A stretch of 64,000 nt of DNA from Enterococcus quebecensis (GCF_001730365.1 NZ_MIKB01000019.1:51051-115050); one strand, 5' to 3'. Counted from the first letter of the stretch, positions 27,986 to 37,517 are shown. The notes: generated from the letters alone by a model not told the origin. Made by a program: numbers and translations.

Positions 27986-28594
27986 ATGACTTACACTGTA
28001 CCAGAATTACCTTATGCTTATGATGCATTGGAACCTTATATTGATGTAGAGACAATGCACCTACACCATGACAAACACCATAACACTTATGTGACGAACT
28101 TAAATGCAGCAATTGAAAAACACCCTGAACTTGGGACTAAATCAGTTGAAGACTTGATTGCTGATATGAATAGTATCCCTGAAGATATTCGTACAGCAGT
28201 ACGTAATAACGGTGGCGGACATGCCAATCACTCATTCTTTTGGGAAATCTTAGCACCAAACGCAGGTGGTCTACCAACTGGTGATATTAAAGATGCTATT
28301 GATACTGCTTTTGGTAGTTTTGATAAGCTAAAAGAAGAATTTAAAACAGCTGCAACTGGACGTTTTGGTTCAGGATGGGCTTGGCTAGTTTTAAATAATG
28401 GTAAGTTAGAAGTTACTTCAACACCTAACCAAGATTCTCCTTTAATGGATGGTAAAACACCAGTTTTAGGTTTAGATGTTTGGGAACATGCTTACTATCT
28501 AAAATATAAAAATGTTCGTCCAGATTACATTGAAGCATTTTGGAATCTTGTAAACTGGGATGAAGTAAATAAACGCTTTGCAGCAGCTAAATAG
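27986..28594 (+). CDS. sodA: Superoxide dismutase [Mn/Fe]
   Basis: A 202-residue cytosolic enzyme that disproportionates superoxide. It starts [19 protein letters not shown]; metal ligands are seen in [20 protein letters not shown] and the C-terminal [17 protein letters not shown] is also canonical. Mn is likely but the metal is not fixed by sequence. The ATG at 27986 follows ATGGAGGG; the upstream in-frame ATG lies at the predicted transcript start and is rejected. Confidence 0.95.
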   Translation: MTYTVPELPYAYDALEPYIDVETMHLHHDKHHNTYVTNLNAAIEKHPELGTKSVEDLIADMNSIPEDIRTAVRNNGGGHANHSFFWEILAPNAGGLPTGDIKDAIDTAFGSFDKLKEEFKTAATGRFGSGWAWLVLNNGKLEVTSTPNQDSPLMDGKTPVLGLDVWEHAYYLKYKNVRPDYIEAFWNLVNWDEVNKRFAAAK

Positions 28595-28626
28595 ACGATA
28601 AAAATAGAAATTTTATAACTTTTTTT

Positions 28627-28662
28627 GAGGAAAACAGTAAATTACACTGTTTTCCTCTTTTT
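28627..28662 (+). terminator. sodA terminator
   Basis: A 12-bp perfect stem GAGGAAAACAGT with its complement, then TTTTTG. Confidence 0.92.
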
Positions 28663-28724
28663 GTTTGTGGCATACTAGTAGTATGGGAAAGAAAAATAAG
28701 GGAAAAAGTAAGGGAGTTTTTACA

Positions 28725-29702
28725 ATGAACATAGCTATGCAAAAAGTTCATGGTTCAGAAAATGATTTCTTTTTAATAGACGAAACTCAATTAGAACGCC
28801 CTTTTACAGATCAAGAAATTGAAGACCTACGGATCTGTTTATGTAATAGAGAGACTGGTTTGCTAGATGGTGCTGATGGTCTTTTGCTTGTCGAAAAAGC
28901 AACAAAAAGTGAGTCATTGGCTAAGATGCGTGTGATCAATAGCGATGGTAGCGAAGCAAGTATGTGTGGTAATGGGTTGCGCACAGTTGCAAGGTATTTA
29001 GCTGAGAAACATGATAAAAAGTCCTTCACTGTAGAAACAATGTTTGCTGATTTGAAAGTACAACAAGCAGATACTATTGCTGAAAATATAGCAACGTATC
29101 AAGTAGAAATTTCACCTGTTCATTTTGAAACAGACTCAATTCCAATGAAGAGTAATAAGGATAAGATTATTGATGAAATAATCCCAGATCTGTCTTCTAC
29201 TCTAAGATTTTCAGTTGTGGCAGTCCCTAATCCTCATTTAATCACATTTGTTGATCATCAAATGCTTATGAGTGAAGAATTTGAGCGGATTGCAATCTAT
29301 GTTAATGAAGAAAATCCAATATTTCCAGATGGAGTAAATGTAAGTTTTGTCGAGATTTTAGGTGAAAATCAGCTATTTGTGCGTACGTTTGAACGTGGTG
29401 TTGGTTTCACAAATGCTTGTGGTACAGCGATGTGTGCAAGTAGTCTAATGTACGCTTTATTATATAGTGGTGAGTTTGGAGAAACTATTACTGTCAAAAA
29501 TATCGGTGGTATGGTGAAAACTGTTGTACATAAAGAATATAATGAAAGTTATTGGATAGAGCTGATTGGTAATGCCACAGTTACCCATCGTTTAACGGGG
29601 AGTCTGCTTGATTTTATCAAAGGTCAATTTGGTAAAATTAATATTGAAGAAACAATTGAACAAGCAGAGTATATCGCTTTCTTGGATACTATCAAAGAGT
29701 AA
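28725..29702 (+). CDS. dapF: Diaminopimelate epimerase
   Basis: A 325-residue pseudo-symmetric epimerase converting LL- to meso-diaminopimelate. Both catalytic cysteines are present: MCGNGLRT in the N-terminal half and NACGTAMCAS in the C-terminal half. It is slightly longer than the usual 270-280 residues because of a C-terminal extension. Enterococci use lysine, not DAP, in their wall, so this would serve lysine synthesis. No other dap gene is adjacent. The ATG at 28725 follows AAGGGAG. Confidence 0.88.
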   Translation: MNIAMQKVHGSENDFFLIDETQLERPFTDQEIEDLRICLCNRETGLLDGADGLLLVEKATKSESLAKMRVINSDGSEASMCGNGLRTVARYLAEKHDKKSFTVETMFADLKVQQADTIAENIATYQVEISPVHFETDSIPMKSNKDKIIDEIIPDLSSTLRFSVVAVPNPHLITFVDHQMLMSEEFERIAIYVNEENPIFPDGVNVSFVEILGENQLFVRTFERGVGFTNACGTAMCASSLMYALLYSGEFGETITVKNIGGMVKTVVHKEYNESYWIELIGNATVTHRLTGSLLDFIKGQFGKINIEETIEQAEYIAFLDTIKE

Positions 29703-29777
29703 TTGATTCATCAGAAACGTGTTATCTAAAAGGTAGGTTGGTTAAAAAATGTAGGTATGTTCAAAAGGAGTGTAAAA

Positions 29778-30614
29778 GTGATAAAAAGTGGTTTGGTAGG
29801 TCGTAATAAAGTCAAGATAATTATGTATTTAATTGTTATTGGTTGTTCAATTGGGATTTGTTTTTTAGGGTTAAGACTAAATGTAAGTCAGCAGCATCAA
29901 AGAAAAATTGAGTACGCTGAAGAGACAGTAAGAAACGAAGCTGTGAAAATAAAGCAGTTAAATAACCAAGTTCGTACCCTATATCAAAATGATCAGGAGG
30001 AATTTTTAATACATCCATTAGAAGAATCTTCAATAGTTGAAGTTGAAGAACAGATAGAATCTTTAAAGTCTAAAGCAGAAGATTTTGGTTTAAAGAGCAA
30101 AGATTTTTCTATGGATACTTCTGATGTGGTTAAAAGTAAACAAGAATTAGTGAACAAGATAAACCAAATAAAAAATAAAAGCAGTATTCAAAATCAGATA
30201 GCTGCTTTACTTGTTGATGCACCAAGTGATTGGGCAACTACTGCTGATACTGTTGTTATTAATGAAAAAGTAACCCTTCAAAAAATTGAGCGGATGCGAA
30301 GCGAAATTACTGGAAATACTGGTGTATGGCACAATGCAATTACAATTATATTGAATGAAATGGATAATCAGGTGAAGCAATACAATGAATTGAAGCAATC
30401 AATTGAACGAATGATTGATGGTGAAAGTTTGACGAATGATGCGACTATCGAAAATTTTATACTTAGTTTTAATCAGCTTGAGTTAATAAAAAATACCATT
30501 TTAAGAAAAGAATTAACTGATAAGTTGGAGTTGATTGATAAACGCTTAGAAAGCCATTCAGCAGGAATAGTGCCAAACGGATTACAAGAGGAAATAGTAC
30601 CATCAAGTCAATAA
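29778..30614 (+). CDS. Membrane-anchored coiled-coil protein at the polysaccharide locus (unknown function)
   Basis: A 278-residue protein I do not recognise. One membrane helix (about residues 13-33, YLIVIGCSIGICFLGLRL) is followed by about 240 mostly charged residues with heptad-like helices (EYAEETVRNEAVKIKQLNNQV and later stretches), so it is probably an extracytoplasmic coiled coil. The GTG at 29778 is chosen because AAAGGAG at 29764-29770 is 7 nt upstream. It lies directly before the Wzz-like gene but is separated by that gene's own promoter. A spacer or scaffold role in envelope polysaccharide export is conjecture. Confidence 0.6.
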   Translation: MIKSGLVGRNKVKIIMYLIVIGCSIGICFLGLRLNVSQQHQRKIEYAEETVRNEAVKIKQLNNQVRTLYQNDQEEFLIHPLEESSIVEVEEQIESLKSKAEDFGLKSKDFSMDTSDVVKSKQELVNKINQIKNKSSIQNQIAALLVDAPSDWATTADTVVINEKVTLQKIERMRSEITGNTGVWHNAITIILNEMDNQVKQYNELKQSIERMIDGESLTNDATIENFILSFNQLELIKNTILRKELTDKLELIDKRLESHSAGIVPNGLQEEIVPSSQ

Positions 30615-30690
30615 CTTATTGATAAGGCACAATGCTATCTCTTGTGTTCGTTCACTGTTGAGCGTGTGCTTTTTATTTTCTAAAATAGTC

Positions 30691-30719
30691 TTGCACTTGA
30701 TTTAGCTAGAATTTATAAT
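30691..30719 (+). promoter_or_regulatory. Promoter of the polysaccharide operon
   Basis: TTGCAC (30691-30696) and TATAAT (30714-30719) with a 17-bp spacer, 30 bp before the CpsC-like start. It is the only strong promoter seen before the run of closely packed genes up to 40077. Confidence 0.72.
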
Positions 30720-30748
30720 TATTTGTATGTAGTTAATTGGAGGAAAAA

Positions 30749-31591
30749 ATGGAAGAGACAATCAGTTTACAAGAATTAATTGGAGTTTTAAAGAAACGTG
30801 TTGGTTTGATTATAGTTAGTATGTTTTTAGGTTTGGGCATAGCTGGGGTATTGACTTATTTTGTGATTACTCCTAGATATAGTTCTCAAGCTCAGTTAAT
30901 TGTACGACTGCCACAAAATGAAACAACGAACGTCAATGATATCAATGGAAATTTACAAATGATCAATACCTATAAAGATTTGATTAAAAGCGATACAGTA
31001 ATGAGTGAAGTGCAAAAAAAAATGAAGGCTGAACATGAAAATGATTTGTCCGTCGAAGAGTTGGGAGCGAGTGTCTCTGTAAATCAATCACAAAACTCGC
31101 AAATGTTTTCGATTGTATCAAAAGTGACTGACCCAATTCTTGCTCAAAATATTGCAAACCAGACTGCGTTAGTCTTCCAAGAAAAAGCAAAAGACATGCT
31201 GAATGTAGATAAAATAACGATTATATCAGCAGCTACTGCTAACGTTAAGCCAGTTTCGCCAAATGATAAGTTGAATTTATTAATTGGAGTGGCTTTGGGT
31301 ATAATTTTCGGGATAGCAGCAGCCTTTATTTTAGAATTATTCGATAAAACGATTAAAGATGACCGTTTCGTTGAAGACGAGCTTGGTTTTACTATATTGG
31401 GAGTAGTTCCAAATATGACAGCAAAAGAACTGAGTGCCAAAGTTGTTAGAGCACCATCTACTTCACAAGTCGTTGAACCAAGGTTGCCAAAGAGTTTAAA
31501 TTTAAATACAGAGCCACTAAAAAATATGTCACAAGAAAAAGCAGAGTCAGATGCGTCTACACCGGTACGTAGAAGTCGTCCGCGAGTTTAA
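30749..31591 (+). CDS. cpsC: Wzz/CpsC-type chain-length and tyrosine-kinase activator protein
   Basis: A 280-residue membrane protein of the polysaccharide co-polymerase class. Membrane helices lie at about 21-42 and 174-195 with an extracytoplasmic domain between. It controls polymer length and activates the separate kinase CpsD. The cytoplasmic tail of about 80 residues ends in a basic stretch (RRSRPRV). The ATG at 30749 follows GGAGG (30739-30743); an in-frame TTG at 30737 overlaps that site. First gene of the operon. Confidence 0.88.
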   Translation: MEETISLQELIGVLKKRVGLIIVSMFLGLGIAGVLTYFVITPRYSSQAQLIVRLPQNETTNVNDINGNLQMINTYKDLIKSDTVMSEVQKKMKAEHENDLSVEELGASVSVNQSQNSQMFSIVSKVTDPILAQNIANQTALVFQEKAKDMLNVDKITIISAATANVKPVSPNDKLNLLIGVALGIIFGIAAAFILELFDKTIKDDRFVEDELGFTILGVVPNMTAKELSAKVVRAPSTSQVVEPRLPKSLNLNTEPLKNMSQEKAESDASTPVRRSRPRV

Positions 31592-31602
31592 AGGAGTAAA
31601 AA

Positions 31603-32304
31603 ATGACAAATAAGATGAGACAACAAAAGAAACAAAAAACAAGAGCAGTCAGTTTGATTACTTTAGCCGACAAGTCTTCGCCGATTTCAGAGCAGTATCG
31701 AACGATTCGAACGAATATTCAATATGCTATGGTGGATCGAGATTTAAAAACATTAGTCATTACTTCCTCTGGACCAAGTGAAGGTAAATCTACTACTTCT
31801 GCTAATTTGGCTGTTGTTTTTGCTAATTCTGGCAAGCGTGTGTTGTTGGTAGATGCAGATATGCGAAAGCCAACCGTTGCAAAAACTTTCTCGTTGGACA
31901 ATGTTCGGGGATTAAGTACTTTGTTAGGGAGTCGTGAAACAGTACTGCATCAGGTGGTTCAATCATCTGGGGTTGATAATTTATTCTTGATGACAAGTGG
32001 TCCTAAACCACCAAACCCATCTGAATTATTAGATTCTAGAAGGATGGGAGAATTATTACAAGAGCTTAAACAACAATACGATTTGATTATTTTTGATATG
32101 CCTCCGGTTGTGGCAGTAACGGATGCACAGATCGTTTCTTCAAAATCAGATGGAACGATTTTAGTTGTTCGAGAAAATGTCTCAAAAAGGGATTCTCTTT
32201 TGAAGGCAAAAAACTTATTAGAAATGGTGGATGCAAATATTCTTGGTGTTGTTTATAATGGTTCTAAAAATATAACAGACCAAGGTTATTATTACGGCTC
32301 ATAG
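31603..32304 (+). CDS. cpsD: CpsD/Wze-type protein tyrosine kinase
   Basis: A 233-residue cytoplasmic BY-kinase. Walker A is SSGPSEGKSTT (about residues 50-60), Walker A' LLVDADMRKPT and Walker B IIFDMPPV. The C-terminus has a tyrosine cluster (DQGYYYGS), the autophosphorylation site that regulates capsule assembly. It needs the membrane partner CpsC for activity. It begins 11 nt after cpsC. Confidence 0.92.
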   Translation: MTNKMRQQKKQKTRAVSLITLADKSSPISEQYRTIRTNIQYAMVDRDLKTLVITSSGPSEGKSTTSANLAVVFANSGKRVLLVDADMRKPTVAKTFSLDNVRGLSTLLGSRETVLHQVVQSSGVDNLFLMTSGPKPPNPSELLDSRRMGELLQELKQQYDLIIFDMPPVVAVTDAQIVSSKSDGTILVVRENVSKRDSLLKAKNLLEMVDANILGVVYNGSKNITDQGYYYGS

Positions 32305-32325
32305 TAGTTAGAAAGGAAAAAAACG

Positions 32326-33090
32326 ATGATTGATTTACATTGTCACATACTGCCAGGAGTCGATGATGGAGCACAGTCAATTGATGACTCTCTTGAGATG
32401 GCTAGAATGGCTGTTAAACAAGGCATTACCCATATTCTATGTACACCTCATCACAATAATGGTAAATATGACAATTCGGCTGGCAAAGTGATCTCTTGTG
32501 TGGTAGCTCTGCAAGAGGAGCTGGATCATCGGAAAATTCCGCTTACCTTATGGGAAGGCCAAGAAGTCCGTATTGGAGGTGATTTATCGGATCAAATTAC
32601 AAACAATGATATTTTATTTGCAGATTTGAATAATCGGTACCTCTTGATTGAATTTCCAACCAATGAGATTCCAGCATATGCGAAACAATTATTTGTTGAG
32701 TTATTAGAGGCCGGTCACATTCCAATCATTGTTCATCCAGAAAGAAATAGCAAATTTATTGAAGATCCTAATGAGTTGTTGCCATTTTTAGAAATGGGGG
32801 TTTTGACCCAACTAACAGCTCCAAGTTACGTTGGTATTTTTGGAAACAAAATTGAAAAAACAGCAAAACAGATGGTTGCTCATAACATGGTATATATGAT
32901 GGCATCTGATGCTCATAATGTTGGTAAACGTGGTTTTTTCATGAAAAAAGCATATGATGCAATCGCAAAAGATATGGGTGAGGAACATGTTTTAGCGATG
33001 CAGCAAATGGCCAGAGATATCTTGAATGGAGATGATATTCAAAGGCCAGAATTCAAGGAGATTAAAAGGAAAAAATTTGGTTTGTTTTAG
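32326..33090 (+). CDS. cpsB: CpsB/Wzh-type tyrosine-protein phosphatase (PHP family)
   Basis: A 254-residue manganese-dependent PHP phosphatase that dephosphorylates CpsD. Metal ligands include MIDLHCHILPGVDDG at the N-terminus, CTPHHN, IVHPERN and the C-terminal SDAHN. The order C-D-B differs from the streptococcal A-B-C-D order. A good ribosome site (GAAAGG) precedes the ATG. Confidence 0.92.
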   Translation: MIDLHCHILPGVDDGAQSIDDSLEMARMAVKQGITHILCTPHHNNGKYDNSAGKVISCVVALQEELDHRKIPLTLWEGQEVRIGGDLSDQITNNDILFADLNNRYLLIEFPTNEIPAYAKQLFVELLEAGHIPIIVHPERNSKFIEDPNELLPFLEMGVLTQLTAPSYVGIFGNKIEKTAKQMVAHNMVYMMASDAHNVGKRGFFMKKAYDAIAKDMGEEHVLAMQQMARDILNGDDIQRPEFKEIKRKKFGLF

Positions 33091-33218
33091 AATTGATTTA
33101 GATTAAAAAAGTATCATATTAGTTGTTGGTATGCGTTTAATACATAGTGGTTGTTGTATAAAAAATGCATAACTTAGTTGTTGGTATTGTGTGAGTAGTT
33201 CTAAAAGGAGTGTTAAAT

Positions 33219-33938
33219 TTGGAGGGAAAGTTTGTAGATGTGGGGAGAAGTGTACCACAAAATAAAGAATCTATAAAATCAGAGAATAAAGTGGTTGATT
33301 CAAATCTAAAAAAAGATTTTGGACAACAAACTTTATCTTTTCGTGTGCTCAAAAGAGGATTAGATATTTCAGGCAGTTTATTAGGACTTATACTCTTAAG
33401 CCCAGTATTTCTTATTGTTGCTTTTTTGATAAAAAAAGAGAATCCAAACGGATCTGTGTTTTTCTCTCAGCAAAGAGTGGGTAAACAAGGAGAGTTGTTT
33501 ACTATGTATAAATTTCGCTCAATGTGTACAGATGCAGAAAAACAATTAGATGAATTACTCGAATATAATGAAATCGAAGGTGCGATGTTCAAGATGAAAG
33601 ATGACCCTAGAGTGACTAAAATAGGGAAAAAAATTCGTAAAACGAGCATTGATGAACTTCCTCAGCTTTTGAATGTTTTAAGAGGTGAAATGTCTTTAGT
33701 TGGACCAAGACCACCTTTACAAAGAGAAGTTGCTGAATATAGTCAGCGTGATAAGCAGAGGCTACTTGTTAAACCTGGTTGTACGGGTTTGTGGCAAATA
33801 CGAGGTAGGAATGATGTTCATTTTGACGACATGGTGGAATTTGATTTGGAGTATATTGGAAGTCAGTCTATGGGAAATGACTTGAAAATTATGTTTCAGA
33901 CGATTAAAGTAATGTGTTTTTCTAAAGGAGCTTATTGA
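33219..33938 (+). CDS. Undecaprenyl-phosphate sugar phosphotransferase (initiating transferase)
   Basis: A 239-residue polyprenol-phosphate hexose-1-phosphate transferase that begins the repeat unit on the lipid carrier. A cytoplasmic tail precedes one membrane-re-entrant segment (about residues 50-70), then the catalytic core with FFSQQRVGKQGELFTMYKFRSM, DELPQLLNVLRGEMSLVGPRPP and PGCTGLWQIRGR, all family hallmarks. It is short, lacking the four extra N-terminal helices of WbaP/CpsE. TTG start at 33219, 8 nt from AAAGGAG; the in-frame GTG at 33210 overlaps that site. Confidence 0.88.
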   Translation: MEGKFVDVGRSVPQNKESIKSENKVVDSNLKKDFGQQTLSFRVLKRGLDISGSLLGLILLSPVFLIVAFLIKKENPNGSVFFSQQRVGKQGELFTMYKFRSMCTDAEKQLDELLEYNEIEGAMFKMKDDPRVTKIGKKIRKTSIDELPQLLNVLRGEMSLVGPRPPLQREVAEYSQRDKQRLLVKPGCTGLWQIRGRNDVHFDDMVEFDLEYIGSQSMGNDLKIMFQTIKVMCFSKGAY

Positions 33939-33961
33939 AAAGGTATTGGAGAAGAAAAAGG

Positions 33962-34420
33962 ATGGCTAAGAAAAAAGTGTGTTTAATTGCCTCATCAGGG
34001 GGGCATTATGATGAGTTACTGATGTTAAATAAATTAGGTGAAACTTTTGAAATCTATAGGGTCACTGAAAAAACTGCATATAATCATTCGGAAAAAAATA
34101 TTTATTTTCTTAAGCAGTTAAATAGAAAAGAAATTTTTATTATTATTAATCTTTTATGGAATTCAGTACTATCCATTAGAATATTTTTTAAAGAAAATCC
34201 TGATATTATTATTTCTACAGGAGCGCTATCTGTTATTCCAACATATATCATTGGGAGAATTTTTAGGAAGAAATTAATTTTTATAGAATCTTTTGCTAAA
34301 ATTTCTTCACCTACATTAACAGGAAAGTTGCTATATAGATTTTGTGACATATTTATTATACAGTGGGAGAGTTTAAAAGAGTTTTATCCGAATGCGGTCT
34401 ATCTGGGAAATATATATTAA
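33962..34420 (+). CDS. Alg14/PssD-like membrane subunit of a two-part glycosyltransferase
   Basis: A 152-residue protein with the Alg14/PssD/CpsF pattern. ASSGGHYDELL is near the N-terminus, a membrane-associated stretch lies at about residues 55-75, then DIIISTGALSVIPTYIIGR. It anchors and activates its catalytic partner, the next gene. ATG at 33962 is preferred; an in-frame TTG at 33935 overlapping the previous stop is possible but only 4 nt from AAAGGAG. Confidence 0.82.
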   Translation: MAKKKVCLIASSGGHYDELLMLNKLGETFEIYRVTEKTAYNHSEKNIYFLKQLNRKEIFIIINLLWNSVLSIRIFFKENPDIIISTGALSVIPTYIIGRIFRKKLIFIESFAKISSPTLTGKLLYRFCDIFIIQWESLKEFYPNAVYLGNIY

Positions 34421-34435
34421 GGGAGCAAAAAAACA

Positions 34436-34924
34436 ATGATTTTTGTAACGGTTGGTTCGCAAAAATTTCAATTTAATAGACTTATTAAAATGGTTGATGA
34501 CTTTATTGAAAATGGAAAAATTTCTGACAAAGAAGTAATCGGTCAAATTGGTTCATGTTCATATAAACCCAAAAATTTTACATCAAAAGATTTTTATGAA
34601 AAGTCATGTATGAATGCTTTGTACGATCGAGCTGATATAGTAATTACTCACGGAGGGACTGGATCTATTATTTCTGCGTTAGATAGGAATAATAAAGTGA
34701 TTGTAGTCCCAAGGGAAGCTGCGTGTGGAGAGCATGTTGATAACCATCAATTCCAAATTTCCAAATTATTTGAAGAGCTCGATTATTGTGTCGAAGCAAC
34801 GGATTATGAGAGCTTTTCTAGAGGTTTAGACAAAGTTAAAGAGCATGAATTTAATAGTTTTAAATCAAACAATGATATCTTCTTTTCAAATTTAATAAAT
34901 CTGATTAATGATGAGAGTGTGTAA
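34436..34924 (+). CDS. Alg13/PssE-like catalytic subunit of a two-part glycosyltransferase
   Basis: A 162-residue GT-B C-terminal-half protein (GT28 type) starting MIFVTVGSQKFQFNRL. The nucleotide-sugar-binding signature ITHGGTGSIISAL is near residue 78, and VVPREAACGEHVDNHQ follows. With the preceding gene it forms a split enzyme that adds the second sugar of the repeat unit, as PssD-PssE or CpsF-CpsG do. ATG follows GGGAGC. Confidence 0.85.
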   Translation: MIFVTVGSQKFQFNRLIKMVDDFIENGKISDKEVIGQIGSCSYKPKNFTSKDFYEKSCMNALYDRADIVITHGGTGSIISALDRNNKVIVVPREAACGEHVDNHQFQISKLFEELDYCVEATDYESFSRGLDKVKEHEFNSFKSNNDIFFSNLINLINDESV

Positions 34925-34928
34925 AGTG

Positions 34929-35831
34929 ATGAATGAGAGTGAAATAAATGTAGCGCTAATTACGGATAAAAATTACTTTATTCCAGCTATAGCTACAATA
35001 AAAAGTATGTTGGCGAATACAAATAGAACAGTTAATGTGAAATGTATCTTGACAGAGGTGGTTGAAAATGAACTAAATGAGTTAGTAGATGAATTGGAAA
35101 ATAAGTATCAAAATAGTAAAATTGACTTTTTATATTTTGATGATTCTATTTTAAGTCATGTTAAACCTAAATGGCATATTTCTAGGGCTGCGTATGTGAA
35201 AATTTATTTACCGTCTATTTTGTCAAATTGGGAAACATGTATTTTTTTAGATAGTGATTTGTTAGTAAAGGAAGACATAGGATTACTGTGGGATGAATTT
35301 CAGAATAATGGATATGGAAAAGAATTGGCAGCTGTTTGGAATCCAGGTTATAACAAGGATAATGAGGTTATGGGACTGGAGGAAGATGAGAAAACATTTA
35401 ATAGCGGTATTATGGTTATGAATTTAAACAGTATGCGAAAACAGAATGCAACTGAAAAACTAGAAAAATTCATTAAAGAATTTAACCATGTAACATTATT
35501 GAATGATCAGGCAGCCTTTAATGCCGTGTATAAAAGGGAATGGCTTGAACTACCGTTAAAATGGAATGTACAATTTCTATTTTTTGCCAAAAGAGGAAAA
35601 GAGATTGGGATTGAAAAACAAAGCTTAGAACAATTGAAAAAAAATCCGGCAATAGTACATTTTACAACGTCATCAAAGCCATGGAAATTTAGAAGTGTAC
35701 ATCCGTTTAAAAAAGAATATTTGCCTTATTATCTTAGTGTTGAGAATTCTACCTACCAAGGAAAAGTTTCATTTATTGATGTGATAAAGAGAGTAAGAGA
35801 GATTTTTTTGTTTGCTATAGGAAAAATCTGA
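34929..35831 (+). CDS. Glycosyltransferase family 8
   Basis: A 300-residue GT-A enzyme of the GT8 group. It starts with NVALITDKNYFIPAIATIKSM, has the metal-binding DSD motif in CIFLDSDLLVKED, then NSGIMVMNL and LNDQAAFNAV, and ends with IVHFTTSSKPW, all characteristic. It probably adds a hexose to the repeat unit with retention of configuration. The start is uncertain: an upstream in-frame ATG at 34908 overlaps the previous gene and no strong ribosome site distinguishes them. Confidence 0.85.
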   Translation: MNESEINVALITDKNYFIPAIATIKSMLANTNRTVNVKCILTEVVENELNELVDELENKYQNSKIDFLYFDDSILSHVKPKWHISRAAYVKIYLPSILSNWETCIFLDSDLLVKEDIGLLWDEFQNNGYGKELAAVWNPGYNKDNEVMGLEEDEKTFNSGIMVMNLNSMRKQNATEKLEKFIKEFNHVTLLNDQAAFNAVYKREWLELPLKWNVQFLFFAKRGKEIGIEKQSLEQLKKNPAIVHFTTSSKPWKFRSVHPFKKEYLPYYLSVENSTYQGKVSFIDVIKRVREIFLFAIGKI

Positions 35832-35841
35832 GAGGATAATT

Positions 35842-36330
35842 ATGAAAGCTACAAAATTACTGAAATTTGCGATTTATTTGAGTGTTAGAAATTTTAATTT
35901 TCTTTCACACTTAATAGTTCTTATTTTGAGATATTTATTTGCTTTTGAAGCGTATGTAAACAAACATACAAAAATAGGGGGAAATGTACAGTTCAAGCAC
36001 AATGGATTAGGTTGTGTCATTCATCCCAGAATAAACATAGGTGATAATTGTTGGATATATCAAAATGTGACAATTGGTGCAAATACAAGGTATAGAAATG
36101 GAGTGTTAGATAACACAGGTGCTCCGACTATTGGTAGTAATACTGTGATCTATTCTGGTGCAGTTATTGTCGGACCTATAACTGTCGGAGAAAACTGTGT
36201 GATTGGAGCTAATACTGTTGTTTCAAAAAATATACCGTCTAATTCTATTGTTTACGGTAATCCAGCAATTGTTAAGGAGATCAAAGAAGGAATTGATTAT
36301 ATAACTCCAAAAAGTTTGATAGAAAAATAG
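35842..36330 (+). CDS. Serine-acetyltransferase-like hexapeptide acetyltransferase
   Basis: A 162-residue left-handed beta-helix acyltransferase. A short helical N-terminal region (1-45) precedes hexapeptide repeats, with NVTIGANTRYR and VIGANTVVSKNIPSNSIVYGNPA at the end, as in CysE-type and sugar O-acetyltransferases. In this locus it most likely O-acetylates a sugar of the polymer. GAGGATAAT precedes the ATG. Confidence 0.8.
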   Translation: MKATKLLKFAIYLSVRNFNFLSHLIVLILRYLFAFEAYVNKHTKIGGNVQFKHNGLGCVIHPRINIGDNCWIYQNVTIGANTRYRNGVLDNTGAPTIGSNTVIYSGAVIVGPITVGENCVIGANTVVSKNIPSNSIVYGNPAIVKEIKEGIDYITPKSLIEK

Positions 36331-36344
36331 AAGTTGGAGGTCGT

Positions 36345-37502
36345 ATGAGTAAAGAATTTCATTTAAAAAAAGCACTAGTATTAACAATGTTTTCAATATA
36401 TTTGCTCACCTTTTTTTTAATACAAAACTCTATGTTGAATTTAATTACAAATTTTTCTGATTTTGCTTTAGAGTTTAAAAATTTTTATTTATTAGTATCC
36501 ATTCTTTTTATTGTATTTTTTAATAGATATAGTATGAATCAAATTGTTGTTTTAGTAGGAATGTTCATTCCTTTATTTATAACAAGAATAGTTGCAGGAG
36601 CCTCTCCGTTATTGGAGTTATTAATAATTGTCTCTAGCTTGAAATGTGTGTCGTTGAAGAATATAATTAAAACAATTTATGTGACTCAGGTACTGAGTTT
36701 CACGGTAATATTATTATTGTTTTTTATGTCTGTGATTCCTGACAGAATTGTAATTAGAGATGGGGTTACGAGAACTTCCTTAGGGTTTTGGCATCCGAAC
36801 ACAGTAGGATTAATGCTATTGTGTATATTTATCTTATCTATTTTTTCAGAAAATAAATTTAGTCGGTTACTATTTAAGCTAATTTTATTCAACGCAATAA
36901 GTGTTACTGTATATGGGTTAACGAATTCTAGAACGTCATTTATACTTGTCTTATCTGTTTCGATTTTGGTATTAGTGCAGCATTTTTTTAAAGAAAATAA
37001 TATTATATTTTTAAACACTCGTTGGTTTACCCCATCAGTCTTGTTATTGTTACTATTTTTGTCCTATTTTGCATCGTTACTTTATTCAAAAGGCAATAGT
37101 CAATTGATTGAACTAAATGCTCTAGTATCTAATCGAATTTCATTAGGAAGTAAGTTTCTAAATGAGTATAGTCTGACTCTTTTTGGGCAAAAAGTTGAAT
37201 ATAACAGTTTGAATTATTTGGTACAGGAAATAATTGGTTTTCAATATCGTGTTCTAGACAATGTTTATTTAAAGTATTTATTAAACTTTGGCTTAATTTC
37301 AACATGTTTACTTGTTTGGTATTTATATAAAATCTCTTCTGTGTTGAAAAGTAACTATTTGAAAGCTTGGAACACGTATCTTTTTATTTTCTTGATTTTT
37401 GGTTTGATGGAACAGTCTGCTTTTAGCTATGGTACAAATTTCTTTCTTTTTTTTGGAGTCATACTTTTGAATGGTAAAGAAAATGAAGAATTTATTAAAT
37501 AA
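36345..37502 (+). CDS. wzy: Putative polysaccharide polymerase (Wzy)
   Basis: A 385-residue integral membrane protein with about ten helices and little sequence conservation, as expected for Wzy O-antigen/capsule polymerases. A larger extracytoplasmic loop (about residues 250-300) is present. The assignment rests on topology, length and position between transferases and the flippase, and on the absence of another candidate in the locus. GTTGGAGG precedes the ATG. It is one of the most AT-rich genes here. Confidence 0.72.
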   Translation: MSKEFHLKKALVLTMFSIYLLTFFLIQNSMLNLITNFSDFALEFKNFYLLVSILFIVFFNRYSMNQIVVLVGMFIPLFITRIVAGASPLLELLIIVSSLKCVSLKNIIKTIYVTQVLSFTVILLLFFMSVIPDRIVIRDGVTRTSLGFWHPNTVGLMLLCIFILSIFSENKFSRLLFKLILFNAISVTVYGLTNSRTSFILVLSVSILVLVQHFFKENNIIFLNTRWFTPSVLLLLLFLSYFASLLYSKGNSQLIELNALVSNRISLGSKFLNEYSLTLFGQKVEYNSLNYLVQEIIGFQYRVLDNVYLKYLLNFGLISTCLLVWYLYKISSVLKSNYLKAWNTYLFIFLIFGLMEQSAFSYGTNFFLFFGVILLNGKENEEFIK

Positions 37503-37517
37503 GAAAGGAATTAGTAA

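Noticed and set aside
36345..37502. Wzy gene as a transporter
   Set aside because: No transporter motif; topology, length and locus position fit a polymerase better.
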